Origin: UBA1926 sp036732005
Lineage (GTDB): Bacteria > Planctomycetota > Phycisphaerae > Phycisphaerales > UBA1924
Assembly (NCBI GenBank): GCA_036732005.1
Contig: DAINDF010000011.1
Span: 62,001 to 126,000, forward strand
Direction of reading: 5' to 3'
DNA: 64,000 nucleotides
In this document: one piece after another, positions 50,721 through 58,929 of the stretch
How the letters are laid out: each line of letters begins with the position of its first letter
Numbering within the stretch: the first letter of the stretch is position 1
Made by a program: the position numbers and the translations under genes
The notes under the pieces: model-generated
What the model was told of the DNA's origin: nothing
What the model saw: only the letters and a program-made list of their open reading frames with translations
Database searches by the model: none

Positions 50721-50762
50721 ATTGGCCCGAGTTGCGCTCTTTTGCCGCCCCCGGCCGCGGGG

Positions 50763-50768
50763 TACACT
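50763..50768 (+). promoter_or_regulatory. -10 box TACACT for cysteine desulfurase-like gene
   Basis: TACACT lies 9 bases before ATG 50778. TTTTGC at 50740-50745, 17 bases upstream, is a possible -35. The untranslated leader would be only a few bases. Confidence 0.4.
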
Positions 50769-50777
50769 GGCGACCCG

Positions 50778-51989
50778 ATGCGGACCGACCTGATCTACCT
50801 CGACAACGCCGCGACGAGCTGGCCCAAGCCCCGGGAGGTGGGTGAGGCGATGGTCGCGTTCCTTGAGGACTCGGCGGGCAACCCGGGCCGCGGCGGGCAC
50901 ACGCTGGCGCGGGCGGCGACGGCCACGATCGACGAGGCGCGGTCGGCGATCGCGGGCCTGATCAACGCCCCGACGCCGAAGCGGGTCGTGCTGACCCACG
51001 GGTGCACCGATTCGCTCAACCTCGCGATCCACGGGGTGATGCGGAGCACGCTGCCGCAGTGCTGCGGGGCGGCTACGCCGAAGGTTGTCAGTTCGTGCCT
51101 CGAGCACAACGCCGTGCTGCGCACGCTGCACTGCTACGCGAGCGCGGGGTTGATCGAGTTCCAGGTCATCAACTGCGGGTCGGACGGGCTGATCGACCCG
51201 GGGGCCTATCTCGAGGCCTGCGATGAACGGACCGTGCTCGCCTGCCTGACGCACGCGTCGAATGTGCTGGGCACGATCCAGGAGGTGGGCGTCATCGGCG
51301 AGGGCCTGCGCACGCGCTCGCCCCGCGCCCTGTTCCTGGTTGATGTGGCGCAGACCCTGGGGCACCTGCCCATCGATGTGGACGCGGGGCAGGTCGACCT
51401 GCTCGCCGTCGCGGGCCACAAGGGCCTGCGCGGGCCGACGGGGACCGGGGCGCTCTTCGTGGGCCCCCGCGCCTTCCCCGACGACCCCGAGGCCCCGAGG
51501 CTGGTCTGCGAGCGGCGCGGGGGCACCGGCATGATCGGCATCGGGCTCGACATGCCCAGGGAACTGCCCGACGCGCTCGAAGCCGGCACCGCCAACGCCG
51601 TCGGCTTCGCGGGCCTGCTCGCCGCCATGCGGGCCGAGTGCCGGGCGGACCACGACACGGAGCGGACGCTGACGGCGCGGATGATCGAGGGGCTCTCGTC
51701 CATCCCCGGGGTCCGTCTCTTCGGGCTGCCCGGCGTCGAGGGCCGGACCGCGGTCGTTCTCTTCAATATCGACGGGGTCCACCCGCGCGACGCCGCCGCC
51801 GCGCTCGACCGCGACCATCGCATCGCCGTGCGTGGGGGCGTGCACTGCGCGCCGCTGGCGCACCGGGCGATCGGCACGGGCGAGCGTGGGGCGATCCGCG
51901 CGAGCGTGGGGCCTTGCAACACCGCCGCGGATGTCGACGCGCTGCTCGACGCGGTCGGTCGGCTCGCGCTGGCCGGGGCGGGCGTCTGA
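50778..51989 (+). CDS. Class V aminotransferase / cysteine desulfurase-like enzyme
   Basis: A 403-residue PLP enzyme of the NifS/SufS type. Key motifs are YLDNAATSWPKP, VVLTHGCTDSLNLAIHGVM, LVDVAQTLGHLPIDVDAGQ, AGHKGLRGPTGTGALF (with the PLP Lys), and VRGGVHCAPLAHRAIGT, which holds the persulfide Cys. It resembles the cysteine desulfurase family protein group (TIGR01977) rather than IscS. It would supply sulfur for cofactors. There are no Fe-S scaffold genes alongside. A TACACT box is just upstream of ATG 50778. Confidence 0.85.
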   Translation: MRTDLIYLDNAATSWPKPREVGEAMVAFLEDSAGNPGRGGHTLARAATATIDEARSAIAGLINAPTPKRVVLTHGCTDSLNLAIHGVMRSTLPQCCGAATPKVVSSCLEHNAVLRTLHCYASAGLIEFQVINCGSDGLIDPGAYLEACDERTVLACLTHASNVLGTIQEVGVIGEGLRTRSPRALFLVDVAQTLGHLPIDVDAGQVDLLAVAGHKGLRGPTGTGALFVGPRAFPDDPEAPRLVCERRGGTGMIGIGLDMPRELPDALEAGTANAVGFAGLLAAMRAECRADHDTERTLTARMIEGLSSIPGVRLFGLPGVEGRTAVVLFNIDGVHPRDAAAALDRDHRIAVRGGVHCAPLAHRAIGTGERGAIRASVGPCNTAADVDALLDAVGRLALAGAGV

Positions 51990-52017
51990 GCGGGGCCCGC
52001 CCGCCGGTGGAGGGCGG

Positions 52018-54513
52018 ATGAGTCACGCCCTGGTCGAAGGCTGGTTCGCCTCGAAGGGGTGGACGCCGTTCGCCTTCCAGCGGGAGGCGTGGGGCGCGCA
52101 CGCCGCGGGCGCGTCGGGGCTGATCCACGCGCCGACCGGCACGGGCAAGACGCTCGCGGCCCTGCTCGGGCCGGTGGGGGAGTGGGCCGGCTCCGAGGAG
52201 GGCGAGCGGTGCCAACGCTCGGGCGAGACGCCCCCGCTCCGGCTGCTGTGGCTCACGCCCATGCGCGCGCTGGCGAACGACACGCTCGACTCGATCCGCG
52301 AACCGATTCTGGAGATGGGCCTGCCCTGGCGGATCGAGAAGCGGACCGGGGATTCGTCGAGCGGCGTCAAGGCGAAGCAACGGCGCTCGATGCCGACCGC
52401 GCTGGTCACGACGCCGGAGAGCCTGACGATCCTGCAGTCCTACCCGGAATCGGCGGATCTGTTCGCCGGCGTGCGCACGGTCGTGGTCGACGAGTGGCAC
52501 GAGCTGCTCGGCACGAAGCGGGGCGTGCAGACCGAACTCGCCCTTGCGCGGCTCCGGGCGGTCGCGCCGGGCGTCCGGCTCTGGGGGCTGAGCGCGACGC
52601 TCGGGAATCTCGACGAGGCGGCCCGCGCGCTGGTGGGGATGGGGGCGCAAGAGCCCGCGCTGGTCCGCGGGCTGAGCCCAAAGTCGGTTGAGGTCGAGAG
52701 CGTGCTGCCGCCGGAGATCGAGCGGTTCCCCTGGGCGGGGCATCTTGGCACGACGCTTGTCGGGCAGGTGATCGAGCGGATCGAGCGCGCGGGGACGACG
52801 CTGGTGTTCACGAACACGCGCTCGCAGGCGGAGATCTGGTTCCGCGAGATTCTCAGGAAGCGGCCGGACCTGATGGGCCGGATCGCGCTGCACCACGGGT
52901 CTTTGGACCGCGAGATCCGGGAGCGTGTGGAGGGGCTGCTGCGCGCGCACGACAGCGGGCTGCGGGCGGTGGTGTGCACCTCGAGCCTTGACCTGGGGGT
53001 GGACTTTTCGCCGGTCGACCAGGTGATCCAGGTGGGGAGCCCGAAGGGCGTGGCGCGCCTCGTGCAGCGTGCGGGGCGGAGCGGGCACCGCCCGGGCGGG
53101 GTGAGCCGGGTGGTGTGCGTGCCGGGGAACGCGCTGGAGTTGATCGAGTTCGCGGGCGCGCGGGACGCGATCGCGTCGGGCGTGGTGGAGCGGCGCACGC
53201 CGGTGGACAAGCCCCTGGATGTGCTGAGCCAGCATCTGGTCACGGCGGCGATGGGGGGCGGGTTCGACGAGGCGGCGCTGCGGCGCGAGGTGGGGTCGTG
53301 CTTCGCCTATCGCGCGCTGACGGACGCGGAGTGGGCGTGGGCGATGGAGTTCGTGCACCGGGGCGGGCCGACGCTGGGGGCCTACCCGGATTACGCGCGG
53401 ATCACCCCCGAGGGCGCGCGGTGGGGCGTGGCGAGCCGGCGGATCGCGACAAGGCACCGCATGGGGATCGGCACGATCGTCGCCGACGCATCGGTCGTGC
53501 TCAAGCACAGCAACGGGCGCACGCTGGGGACGATCGAGGAGTCGTTCATCACGCGGCTCCGCGACGGGGAGCGATTCGTCTTCGGCGGGCGCGTGCTCGA
53601 GCTGGTCCGCCTGCGTCAGATGACCGCGACCGTGCGGCCCGCGAAGGCGGGGCGGGGGACGGTGCCGCGCTGGCAGGGGGGGAAGATGCCGCTGAGCACG
53701 CAGCTCGCCGAGGCGGTTCGGGCGAGGCTGGGGGAGGCGGCGCGCGGCGTGTACGCGGGGCCCGAGCTGGAGGCAGTCCGCCCCCTGCTCGAGTTGCAGG
53801 CTTCGCTCTCGCGTGTGCCGACGCCGGATGAGGTGCTCATCGAGACGATCTCGCTGCGGGACGGGTTCCACGCGTTCGTGTTTCTCTTCGGGGGAAGGCT
53901 GGCGCACGAGGGGCTCGGCGCGGTGCTGAGCCTGCGCCTGAGCCGGCGCTTCCCGGCTTCGATCACCGCGGTGGGGAACGACCACGGGATCGAACTGGTG
54001 ACCGACGAGCCGATCGCGCTGGGCGAGGCGGACTGGCGGGAGCTGCTCAGCCCGGAGGGCCTGGTCGACGACCTGCTCGCCTCGGTGAACGCGAGCGAGC
54101 TGGCGAGGCGGCAGTTCCGGGAGATCGCTCGGATCGCGGGCCTGACGCACCAGGGGTACCCGGGGCGGGCGGCGGGGGCGAAGATGATGCAGGCGTCGAG
54201 CGACATGTTCTTCGATGTCTTCGATCAGTTCGATCCGGGGAACCTGCTGCTGAGCCAGGCGAGGCGGGAGGTGGTGGAGGGGCAGCTGGAGGTGCGTCGG
54301 CTGCGGGAGGTGCTCGAGTCGTGCGTCTCGCGTAGGCTGGTGCTGGTGGAGCCGGCGTCGGTAACGCCGCTCGCCTTCCCGCTGTTCGCCGAGAGCATGC
54401 GGGCGACCACGGTGAGCAGCGAGGCGTGGGAGGATCGGGTGCGTCGGATGGCGGTGCGTTTGGAGGAGGACGCGGCGGGGCGGGCGGGGCCTCGGAAGGG
54501 GCGTGGGCGTTGA
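52018..54513 (+). CDS. Lhr-type helicase (ligase-associated DNA damage response type)
   Basis: An 831-residue DEXH-box DNA helicase. It has a Walker A segment in HAPTGTGKTLAALL, box II VVVDEWHEL (DEWH, a DEXH-type box), LWGLSATLGNL, LVFTNTRSQAEIWF, and the helicase box QRAGRSGHRPGG. The C-terminal half carries the Lhr winged-helix/core extension. The next gene is PdeM, and this pair is characteristic of the ligase-associated DNA damage response (LigD-type) system. In other bacteria an ATP-dependent ligase and an exonuclease accompany them; neither is seen here. GGAGGG precedes ATG 52018. Confidence 0.88.
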   Translation: MSHALVEGWFASKGWTPFAFQREAWGAHAAGASGLIHAPTGTGKTLAALLGPVGEWAGSEEGERCQRSGETPPLRLLWLTPMRALANDTLDSIREPILEMGLPWRIEKRTGDSSSGVKAKQRRSMPTALVTTPESLTILQSYPESADLFAGVRTVVVDEWHELLGTKRGVQTELALARLRAVAPGVRLWGLSATLGNLDEAARALVGMGAQEPALVRGLSPKSVEVESVLPPEIERFPWAGHLGTTLVGQVIERIERAGTTLVFTNTRSQAEIWFREILRKRPDLMGRIALHHGSLDREIRERVEGLLRAHDSGLRAVVCTSSLDLGVDFSPVDQVIQVGSPKGVARLVQRAGRSGHRPGGVSRVVCVPGNALELIEFAGARDAIASGVVERRTPVDKPLDVLSQHLVTAAMGGGFDEAALRREVGSCFAYRALTDAEWAWAMEFVHRGGPTLGAYPDYARITPEGARWGVASRRIATRHRMGIGTIVADASVVLKHSNGRTLGTIEESFITRLRDGERFVFGGRVLELVRLRQMTATVRPAKAGRGTVPRWQGGKMPLSTQLAEAVRARLGEAARGVYAGPELEAVRPLLELQASLSRVPTPDEVLIETISLRDGFHAFVFLFGGRLAHEGLGAVLSLRLSRRFPASITAVGNDHGIELVTDEPIALGEADWRELLSPEGLVDDLLASVNASELARRQFREIARIAGLTHQGYPGRAAGAKMMQASSDMFFDVFDQFDPGNLLLSQARREVVEGQLEVRRLREVLESCVSRRLVLVEPASVTPLAFPLFAESMRATTVSSEAWEDRVRRMAVRLEEDAAGRAGPRKGRGR

Positions 54514-55190
54514 TCCCCGGGGGTTCCTGCCGGGTCGAGTTCGCGGGGGAGACCCTTGACCTGCTGCCGCAGCGGGCGGCGTGGTGGGGGGCCGAGCGGA
54601 CGCTGCTGCTGGCGGACCTGCACCTGGGCAAGCCCGCTTCGTTTCGTGCGCAGGGGGCCCCGGTGCCGGAGTCGGTGACGGCTTCAGATCTGGAGCGATT
54701 GGGTGGGCTGGTGCGGGCGTTGCAGCCGGCCCATGTGGTGGTGCTGGGGGATCTGGCGCACGACCGGGCGGCGTGGCGCAAGGCGACGCTCGCGTCGTTC
54801 GGCGCCTGGCGCGCGGCTCACGGCGGGCTCGAGCTGGTGCTCGTGCGGGGCAACCACGACCGCTGGGCGAGCGACCCGCCGGCGGGGCTCGGGATCACGG
54901 CGGTCGAGCCGGGGTGGACGCTTGGGGGGATCACGCTCTGCCACGACCCTGCCGAGGCGGGGGAGGGGCCCTCGTTGTGCGGGCACCTGCACCCGGGGAT
55001 CGCGCTGACGGGGCGTCGCCGCACGGGTGGGCTGCGGGCGCCGTGCTTCTGGTTCTCGCCCCGGCTCGGGGTGCTGCCGGCGTTCGGTTCGTTCACCGGG
55101 TTGGCGATGATCTCGCCGCGGGCGGGGGATCGGGTGTTCGCGGTGGGGGAGCGGAGCGTGCTGGAGGTGGGGGAGGCGGCGAGGGCCTAG
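54510..55190 (+). CDS. pdeM: Ligase-associated DNA damage response endonuclease PdeM
   Basis: A 226-residue calcineurin-type metallophosphoesterase. The metal motifs are LLLADLHLGK, VVVLGDLAHD, LVRGNHDRWA and LCGHLHPGI, a complete binuclear site. The position directly after the Lhr-type helicase identifies it as PdeM. It probably cuts DNA during repair. The start is inferred as TTG 54510, overlapping the helicase TGA, since no ATG or GTG in frame gives this N-terminus; the assignment of the first codon is uncertain. Confidence 0.85.
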   Translation: MIPGGSCRVEFAGETLDLLPQRAAWWGAERTLLLADLHLGKPASFRAQGAPVPESVTASDLERLGGLVRALQPAHVVVLGDLAHDRAAWRKATLASFGAWRAAHGGLELVLVRGNHDRWASDPPAGLGITAVEPGWTLGGITLCHDPAEAGEGPSLCGHLHPGIALTGRRRTGGLRAPCFWFSPRLGVLPAFGSFTGLAMISPRAGDRVFAVGERSVLEVGEAARA

Positions 55191-55200
55191 GTGAGAAGGC

Positions 55201-55282
55201 AGGGCGAAGGCGGGTTTCCAGACCTCCAAGGCCGCCCTTTCGTGGTTCGCCCTTTGGGTCGAACCACGGCACCGGGGATTGG
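55201..55282 (-). repeat. Hairpin repeat, copy C (inverted relative to A and B)
   Basis: On the minus strand this reads like copy A (4233-4313) from CCAATCCCCGGTGCC to CCGCCTTCGCCCT. The core is GTGGTTCG (55242-55249) and CGAACCAC (55260-55267) with a perfect 8-bp pairing; the loop, ACCCAAAGGG on the minus strand, keeps the CCC/GGG extension. It follows pdeM by 10 bases. Confidence 0.75.
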
Positions 55283-55367
55283 CGGACTTCCTGCGGCGTC
55301 CGGCGCCGGCTCGGAGGACGAGGGCGATTCCGGCCCTTCAGGGATGATCGGCCTGATCGGAGCGCAC

Positions 55368-55393
55368 AAAAAAAGCCCCCGCGTGCGGGGGCT
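55368..55393 (-). terminator. Intrinsic terminator of the metalloprotease gene
   Basis: On the minus strand AGCCCCCGC/GCGGGGGCT forms a perfect stem (55385-55393 with 55374-55382) with a 2-nt centre, followed by a run of seven T (overlapping the last stem base). It lies 27 bases after the metalloprotease stop. Confidence 0.88.
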
Positions 55394-55420
55394 TGGGGGT
55401 GACGCGAGAGGCGATCGGGG

Positions 55421-57628
55421 TTACGGGCAGCCGGCGACGAACGCGGTGATGAAGGCGGAGAGGTCGTCGAGGTCGAAGACGCCGAACGGGGGCGCGAGGT
55501 CGGCGGCGGGTTGCTGGGCGACGAAGGCGGCGATGAAGGCGGAGATGTCGGCGAGGTCGAGCGTGCCGAAGGGCAGGGCGAGGTCGGCGGCGTTGCAGTT
55601 GTCGTCGCCGTGGGTCAGGGCGGTTGCGGGGACGACGCCGGTGAAGACGCCCGGGCCGGCCCAGCGGAAGATGAGGCCCGCGCCGCCTCCGGCCTCGAAG
55701 AACTCGACGCGGATCTGGTGGGCGCCGGGTTCGAGGCCGATGGTGCCACCGCGGGTCTGCATGCCGTGGAGCCCGTCGTTGTCGACGACGAGTTCATCGC
55801 CGACGAAGAGGAGCGAGCCGTCGTCGGATTCGAGGCTGAAGGTGTAGACGCCCTGCTGGGGGACGGTGACGAAGCCTTCGAAGACGGCGCCGACATTGTC
55901 GGAGAGGGGCCCGCCGACCGCGGCGCCGTTGGTGGAGGCGTAGTTGAGCGTGGTCGAGATCGACTCCTGCACGGGGGTCATGCTGGTGAAGTCGGGCACG
56001 ACGGTCGCGCCGCCGCCGATGTTGTAGTAGGCGGCGGTGAGGCCGGGCTGCGGGTTGAAGACGGTGTCGGCGGGGCGGTATCCCTCGACCTCGACGGTGA
56101 CCTGGGCGGACTGGCCGTTGGTGTTGGTGTAGGTGAAGGTGTCGGTGCCGGAGAAGTTGTTGGCGGGGGTGTAGCGGAGGAATCGTCCCGTGGGATCGCC
56201 GGTGGGGTTGGTCCAGCCCTGGAGGGTGACCGCGCCGCCCTGGGCGGAGGTGGCCTGGAAGGTCGAGATGCCGACGGGGGCGCAGGAGGGGCCGCTGTCG
56301 TTGGCGAGGACGAAGATGTCGACGGGCGTGTTCTGGAGGGTCTGGGCGTCGTCGGGCAGGGCGGCGGCGGCGGGCTGGAGGTTGCACCCGGCCTCGAAGG
56401 CGAGGAACTCCTCGATCCGGTCCTGGACGAGCGGGTGGAAGCGGAGGTCGATGTTGATCAGCCCGCCGTCGCAGATGTGGCAGTAGGACATGATCGTGCC
56501 GTTGAGGTTGCCGGAGCAGTCGATGCCGCAGTTGTCGATGGGGGGCTCGTACCCGTCGTGGGTGTGGAAGGTGCCGAAGTTGTGCCCGAGTTCGTGGGCC
56601 ATGACGATGAGGTCCCAGTTCCCGTAGCTGTTCTCGACGAGGGGGTAGGGGAAGGACCCGTCGAGGTAGCTGGAGACGCCGTAGGCGTAGTCGGTGTAGC
56701 AGAGGGCGCTGACATAGGCGATGCCGCCGTAGGAGGTGTTGGCGCCGGTGAGCAGGTGAACGGTCTCACGCTGGATATGGCCCATGTTGGCGTTCCAGTG
56801 GGCCAGGACCTGGTCGAGGGGATCGGGGCTGGTGGTGCCGTTGTAGGGGTCGTTGTTGCCGGAGAAGGTGCGCAGGAAGGGGGCGACGAGGCGGACATTG
56901 AGGTCGCGCTCGTAGACCTCGCTGATCGCGGCGAGGAGGAACAGGGCGTACTCGGCCGATGCCTGGGCGTTGCCGCCGAAGACCTCCTGGGTCCACTCCC
57001 AGTCGGTGTCGATGGCGACCCGTGCGACCCGGCAGGGGGCGACCCCGCGGGTGTCCGGGTCGGAGGCGGCGGCCGGGAACTCGGGCAGACCGGTCGGGGC
57101 GAAGCGGAGCAGGTTCTCCGCGCCGAGGCCGCAGGTGGACGGCGCCTTGGGGTCGAACCGGAAGCCCTGGAGGTCGGTGATGCGGACGGCGTCCTCGAGC
57201 GGGGCGGCGCCGTTGAGTTTGCCGGTCGAGACGCTGTAGGTCTTCCCGTTCGACTCGATGAACCCGTTGGTGCCGTGGACGCCGAGGCCCAGGACGACGC
57301 GGGAGTTTTCCTCGCCCGCGACGCGGCCGCGGAGCAGGACGACGGCGGGCTGCTCGACCACGCGGTCATCGATCATGAAGACGGCGTCGGGCGTGGCGAT
57401 GTCGAAGCGCTCAAGTTCGAGGTCGACGCGGCGATCGGCGAGGGGGAGGCCGCGGATCGCGAGGGGCTGGCCGACCTTGAGTGTCCGGGCGGAGGCCGGG
57501 TTGAGGGCCTGGGCGACGGCCTGTTCGGCGCGGGCGACACCGCGAACATCGATATCGGCGGCGAGCGCGAATCCAGCGAAGGCGGACAGGACAGCGATCG
57601 CGGCGCGGGCGCGGTCAGAACACTTCAT
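55421..57628 (-). CDS. Secreted reprolysin-type metalloprotease with PA14 and dockerin-type tail
   Basis: A 735-residue exported protease. Signal peptide is about residues 1-23 (AVLSAFAGFALAA). A propeptide-like region precedes the zinc site HELGHNFGTFH at about 342-352, followed by a Met-turn IMSYCH near 378; this is an extended-zinc-site metzincin of the ADAM/reprolysin type. Next comes a cadherin-like strand region (VDIFVLANDSG), then a PA14 domain from about 523 (LTAAYYNIGGG, GVYTFSLESDDGSLLFVGD) and dockerin-like repeats from about 674 (FGTLDLADISAFIAAF, FGVFDLDDLSAFITAF), ending AGCP. PA14 suggests glycan or protein binding. Start is ATG 57628 with GAGGGG upstream. A terminator follows. 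Confidence 0.88.
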   Translation of the reverse strand: MKCSDRARAAIAVLSAFAGFALAADIDVRGVARAEQAVAQALNPASARTLKVGQPLAIRGLPLADRRVDLELERFDIATPDAVFMIDDRVVEQPAVVLLRGRVAGEENSRVVLGLGVHGTNGFIESNGKTYSVSTGKLNGAAPLEDAVRITDLQGFRFDPKAPSTCGLGAENLLRFAPTGLPEFPAAASDPDTRGVAPCRVARVAIDTDWEWTQEVFGGNAQASAEYALFLLAAISEVYERDLNVRLVAPFLRTFSGNNDPYNGTTSPDPLDQVLAHWNANMGHIQRETVHLLTGANTSYGGIAYVSALCYTDYAYGVSSYLDGSFPYPLVENSYGNWDLIVMAHELGHNFGTFHTHDGYEPPIDNCGIDCSGNLNGTIMSYCHICDGGLINIDLRFHPLVQDRIEEFLAFEAGCNLQPAAAALPDDAQTLQNTPVDIFVLANDSGPSCAPVGISTFQATSAQGGAVTLQGWTNPTGDPTGRFLRYTPANNFSGTDTFTYTNTNGQSAQVTVEVEGYRPADTVFNPQPGLTAAYYNIGGGATVVPDFTSMTPVQESISTTLNYASTNGAAVGGPLSDNVGAVFEGFVTVPQQGVYTFSLESDDGSLLFVGDELVVDNDGLHGMQTRGGTIGLEPGAHQIRVEFFEAGGGAGLIFRWAGPGVFTGVVPATALTHGDDNCNAADLALPFGTLDLADISAFIAAFVAQQPAADLAPPFGVFDLDDLSAFITAFVAGCP

Positions 57629-58063
57629 GGCTTTCCCCTCTTGATCGTACTTTGATCGGATCCCAGGCGTCGGGGCAGAAACACCCCGTAGACATCGGCC
57701 TTTTCGTCCGAATTGTGTGCCCGGTTCCCTCGGACGACGGGATTCGGCGTCGGCGGGTAGAGCACCGGCCAACAGGATCGGTGAAGGCCGGCCCGGTTCA
57801 CCCCGGCAGCGGACGCGGGCGTTCCGGCCCGATGAGTTCCGGGAGCAGACGCGCCGGCCGACCGCCTGAACCACCTCAAACATCGCGCGGCCTGATCGGT
57901 CAGGGCAAACCACGAGCGGACGCGAGGGGAGAAGTTGCGTCGCTAGGGGCCGAGCGTTCGCTCCGAAACGAGCGCCGCGTCGGGCGGTGGAGATATGGGA
58001 GGGGATGGAGGGCCCTAGAACAACTCCTGCGGAGGGTCGCAGGGTTCAGTGCAGAGACCGAAG
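57629..58063. other. Intergenic region with a repeat fragment
   Basis: The 435 bases between the metalloprotease start and tRNA-Val hold no gene. A repeat fragment (copy D) lies at 57901-57922, and the direct repeat TTGATCG occurs twice near the start of the protease gene (around 57642-57657). The protease promoter should be here but could not be placed. Confidence 0.45.
57901..57922 (+). repeat. Hairpin repeat, copy D (half element)
   Basis: CAGGGCAAACCACGAGCGGA matches the right part of copies A and B (CAGGGCGAACCACGAACGGA) with two differences. The left stem arm is missing, so it cannot form the hairpin. Confidence 0.5.
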
Positions 58064-58137
58064 TGGGCGATACAGGACTCGAACCTGTGACCCCCAGTGT
58101 GTCATACTGGTGCGCTAGCCAACTGCGCCAATCGCCC
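58064..58137 (-). tRNA. tRNA-Val (anticodon GAC)
   Basis: The 74-nt minus-strand sequence has a perfect acceptor stem GGGCGAT/ATCGCCC with discriminator A, D arm with GCGCAGTTGGCTAGCGC, anticodon stem CCAGT/ACTGG with loop ATGACAC (anticodon GAC), and T arm with GGTTCGAGTCC. CCA is not encoded. Confidence 0.95.
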
Positions 58138-58235
58138 GGATGTCCGGCCCTCGGGGGCCGGGAGGTCAGTATACGCCGATCGGGGGCGGGGGCCAGCGGG
58201 GGGGCTGGAATCCGCTCCGGACCCGAGTGGGGGGG

Positions 58236-58868
58236 TCAGTTCGCCAGGATCACGATCTCGACCCGGCGGCTGGCCTGCTTGCTGGACTTGGGCCGCGAGG
58301 CTCCCATGGCGGCGGAGTAGATCCGGTCGCGGTCGACGCCGCGGGCGACGAGGTATTCCTCGACGGCCAGGGCCCGCTCGGAGCTGAGGCGTTCGTTGGT
58401 CTTCCACTGGCTCTTGCGGATGGGGTCCGAGTCGGTGTGTCCTTCGACGCGGATGGTGTTGGAGGAGTACTGAGACATGATGAGCCGGGCGATGCGGTCG
58501 AGTTCGCGGCGTCCCTCAGCCTTGAGGGTGGTTCGCCCGGAATCGAAGAGGACATCGCCCGCGACGCTGAGCACCACATCGCCGCTGGAGTTCATGAAGC
58601 CCCCGCCCGGGGCCGCGCTGCCCGCGCCGGCGGCGGGCTGGGACCCGGCCCGGCTGAGATCGGCGGCGAGGTCCTGGTTCTCCCGGAGGAGCTGAGACTT
58701 GTCGGTCTCGGACTGTTCGAGCAGGGCCTGGGTCGAGGCGAGCTTGTCGCGGAGTTCGGCGTTCTCGGCGAGGGCCTCCTCGTACTCGTTCTTCGGGACC
58801 GAGGAACAGCCGCCGATCAGGGCGATCGCGGCGCCGAGGGCCAGGCAACGGGTGATCCGACCGATCAT
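58236..58868 (-). CDS. OmpA-family peptidoglycan-binding lipoprotein
   Basis: A 210-residue lipoprotein. The signal ends in LIGGC (lipidated Cys 21). A coiled-coil stretch (about 27-65, YEEALAENAELRDKLASTQ) is followed by a Gly/Ala linker and an OmpA-like domain (about 95-210) with GDVLFDSGRTTLKAEGRREL, IRVEGHTDSDPIRKSQWKTN and RALAVEEYLVARGVDRDRI. OmpA-like domains bind meso-DAP of peptidoglycan; the form here resembles Pal/OmpA-type lipoproteins. GAAGGAG precedes ATG 58868. Confidence 0.88.
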   Translation of the reverse strand: MIGRITRCLALGAAIALIGGCSSVPKNEYEEALAENAELRDKLASTQALLEQSETDKSQLLRENQDLAADLSRAGSQPAAGAGSAAPGGGFMNSSGDVVLSVAGDVLFDSGRTTLKAEGRRELDRIARLIMSQYSSNTIRVEGHTDSDPIRKSQWKTNERLSSERALAVEEYLVARGVDRDRIYSAAMGASRPKSSKQASRRVEIVILAN

Positions 58869-58929
58869 CGAGAGCGCTCCTTCGTGGAAACGGGGCGACG
58901 CGGCGGAGGCCGCAAGAACGAACACAACT

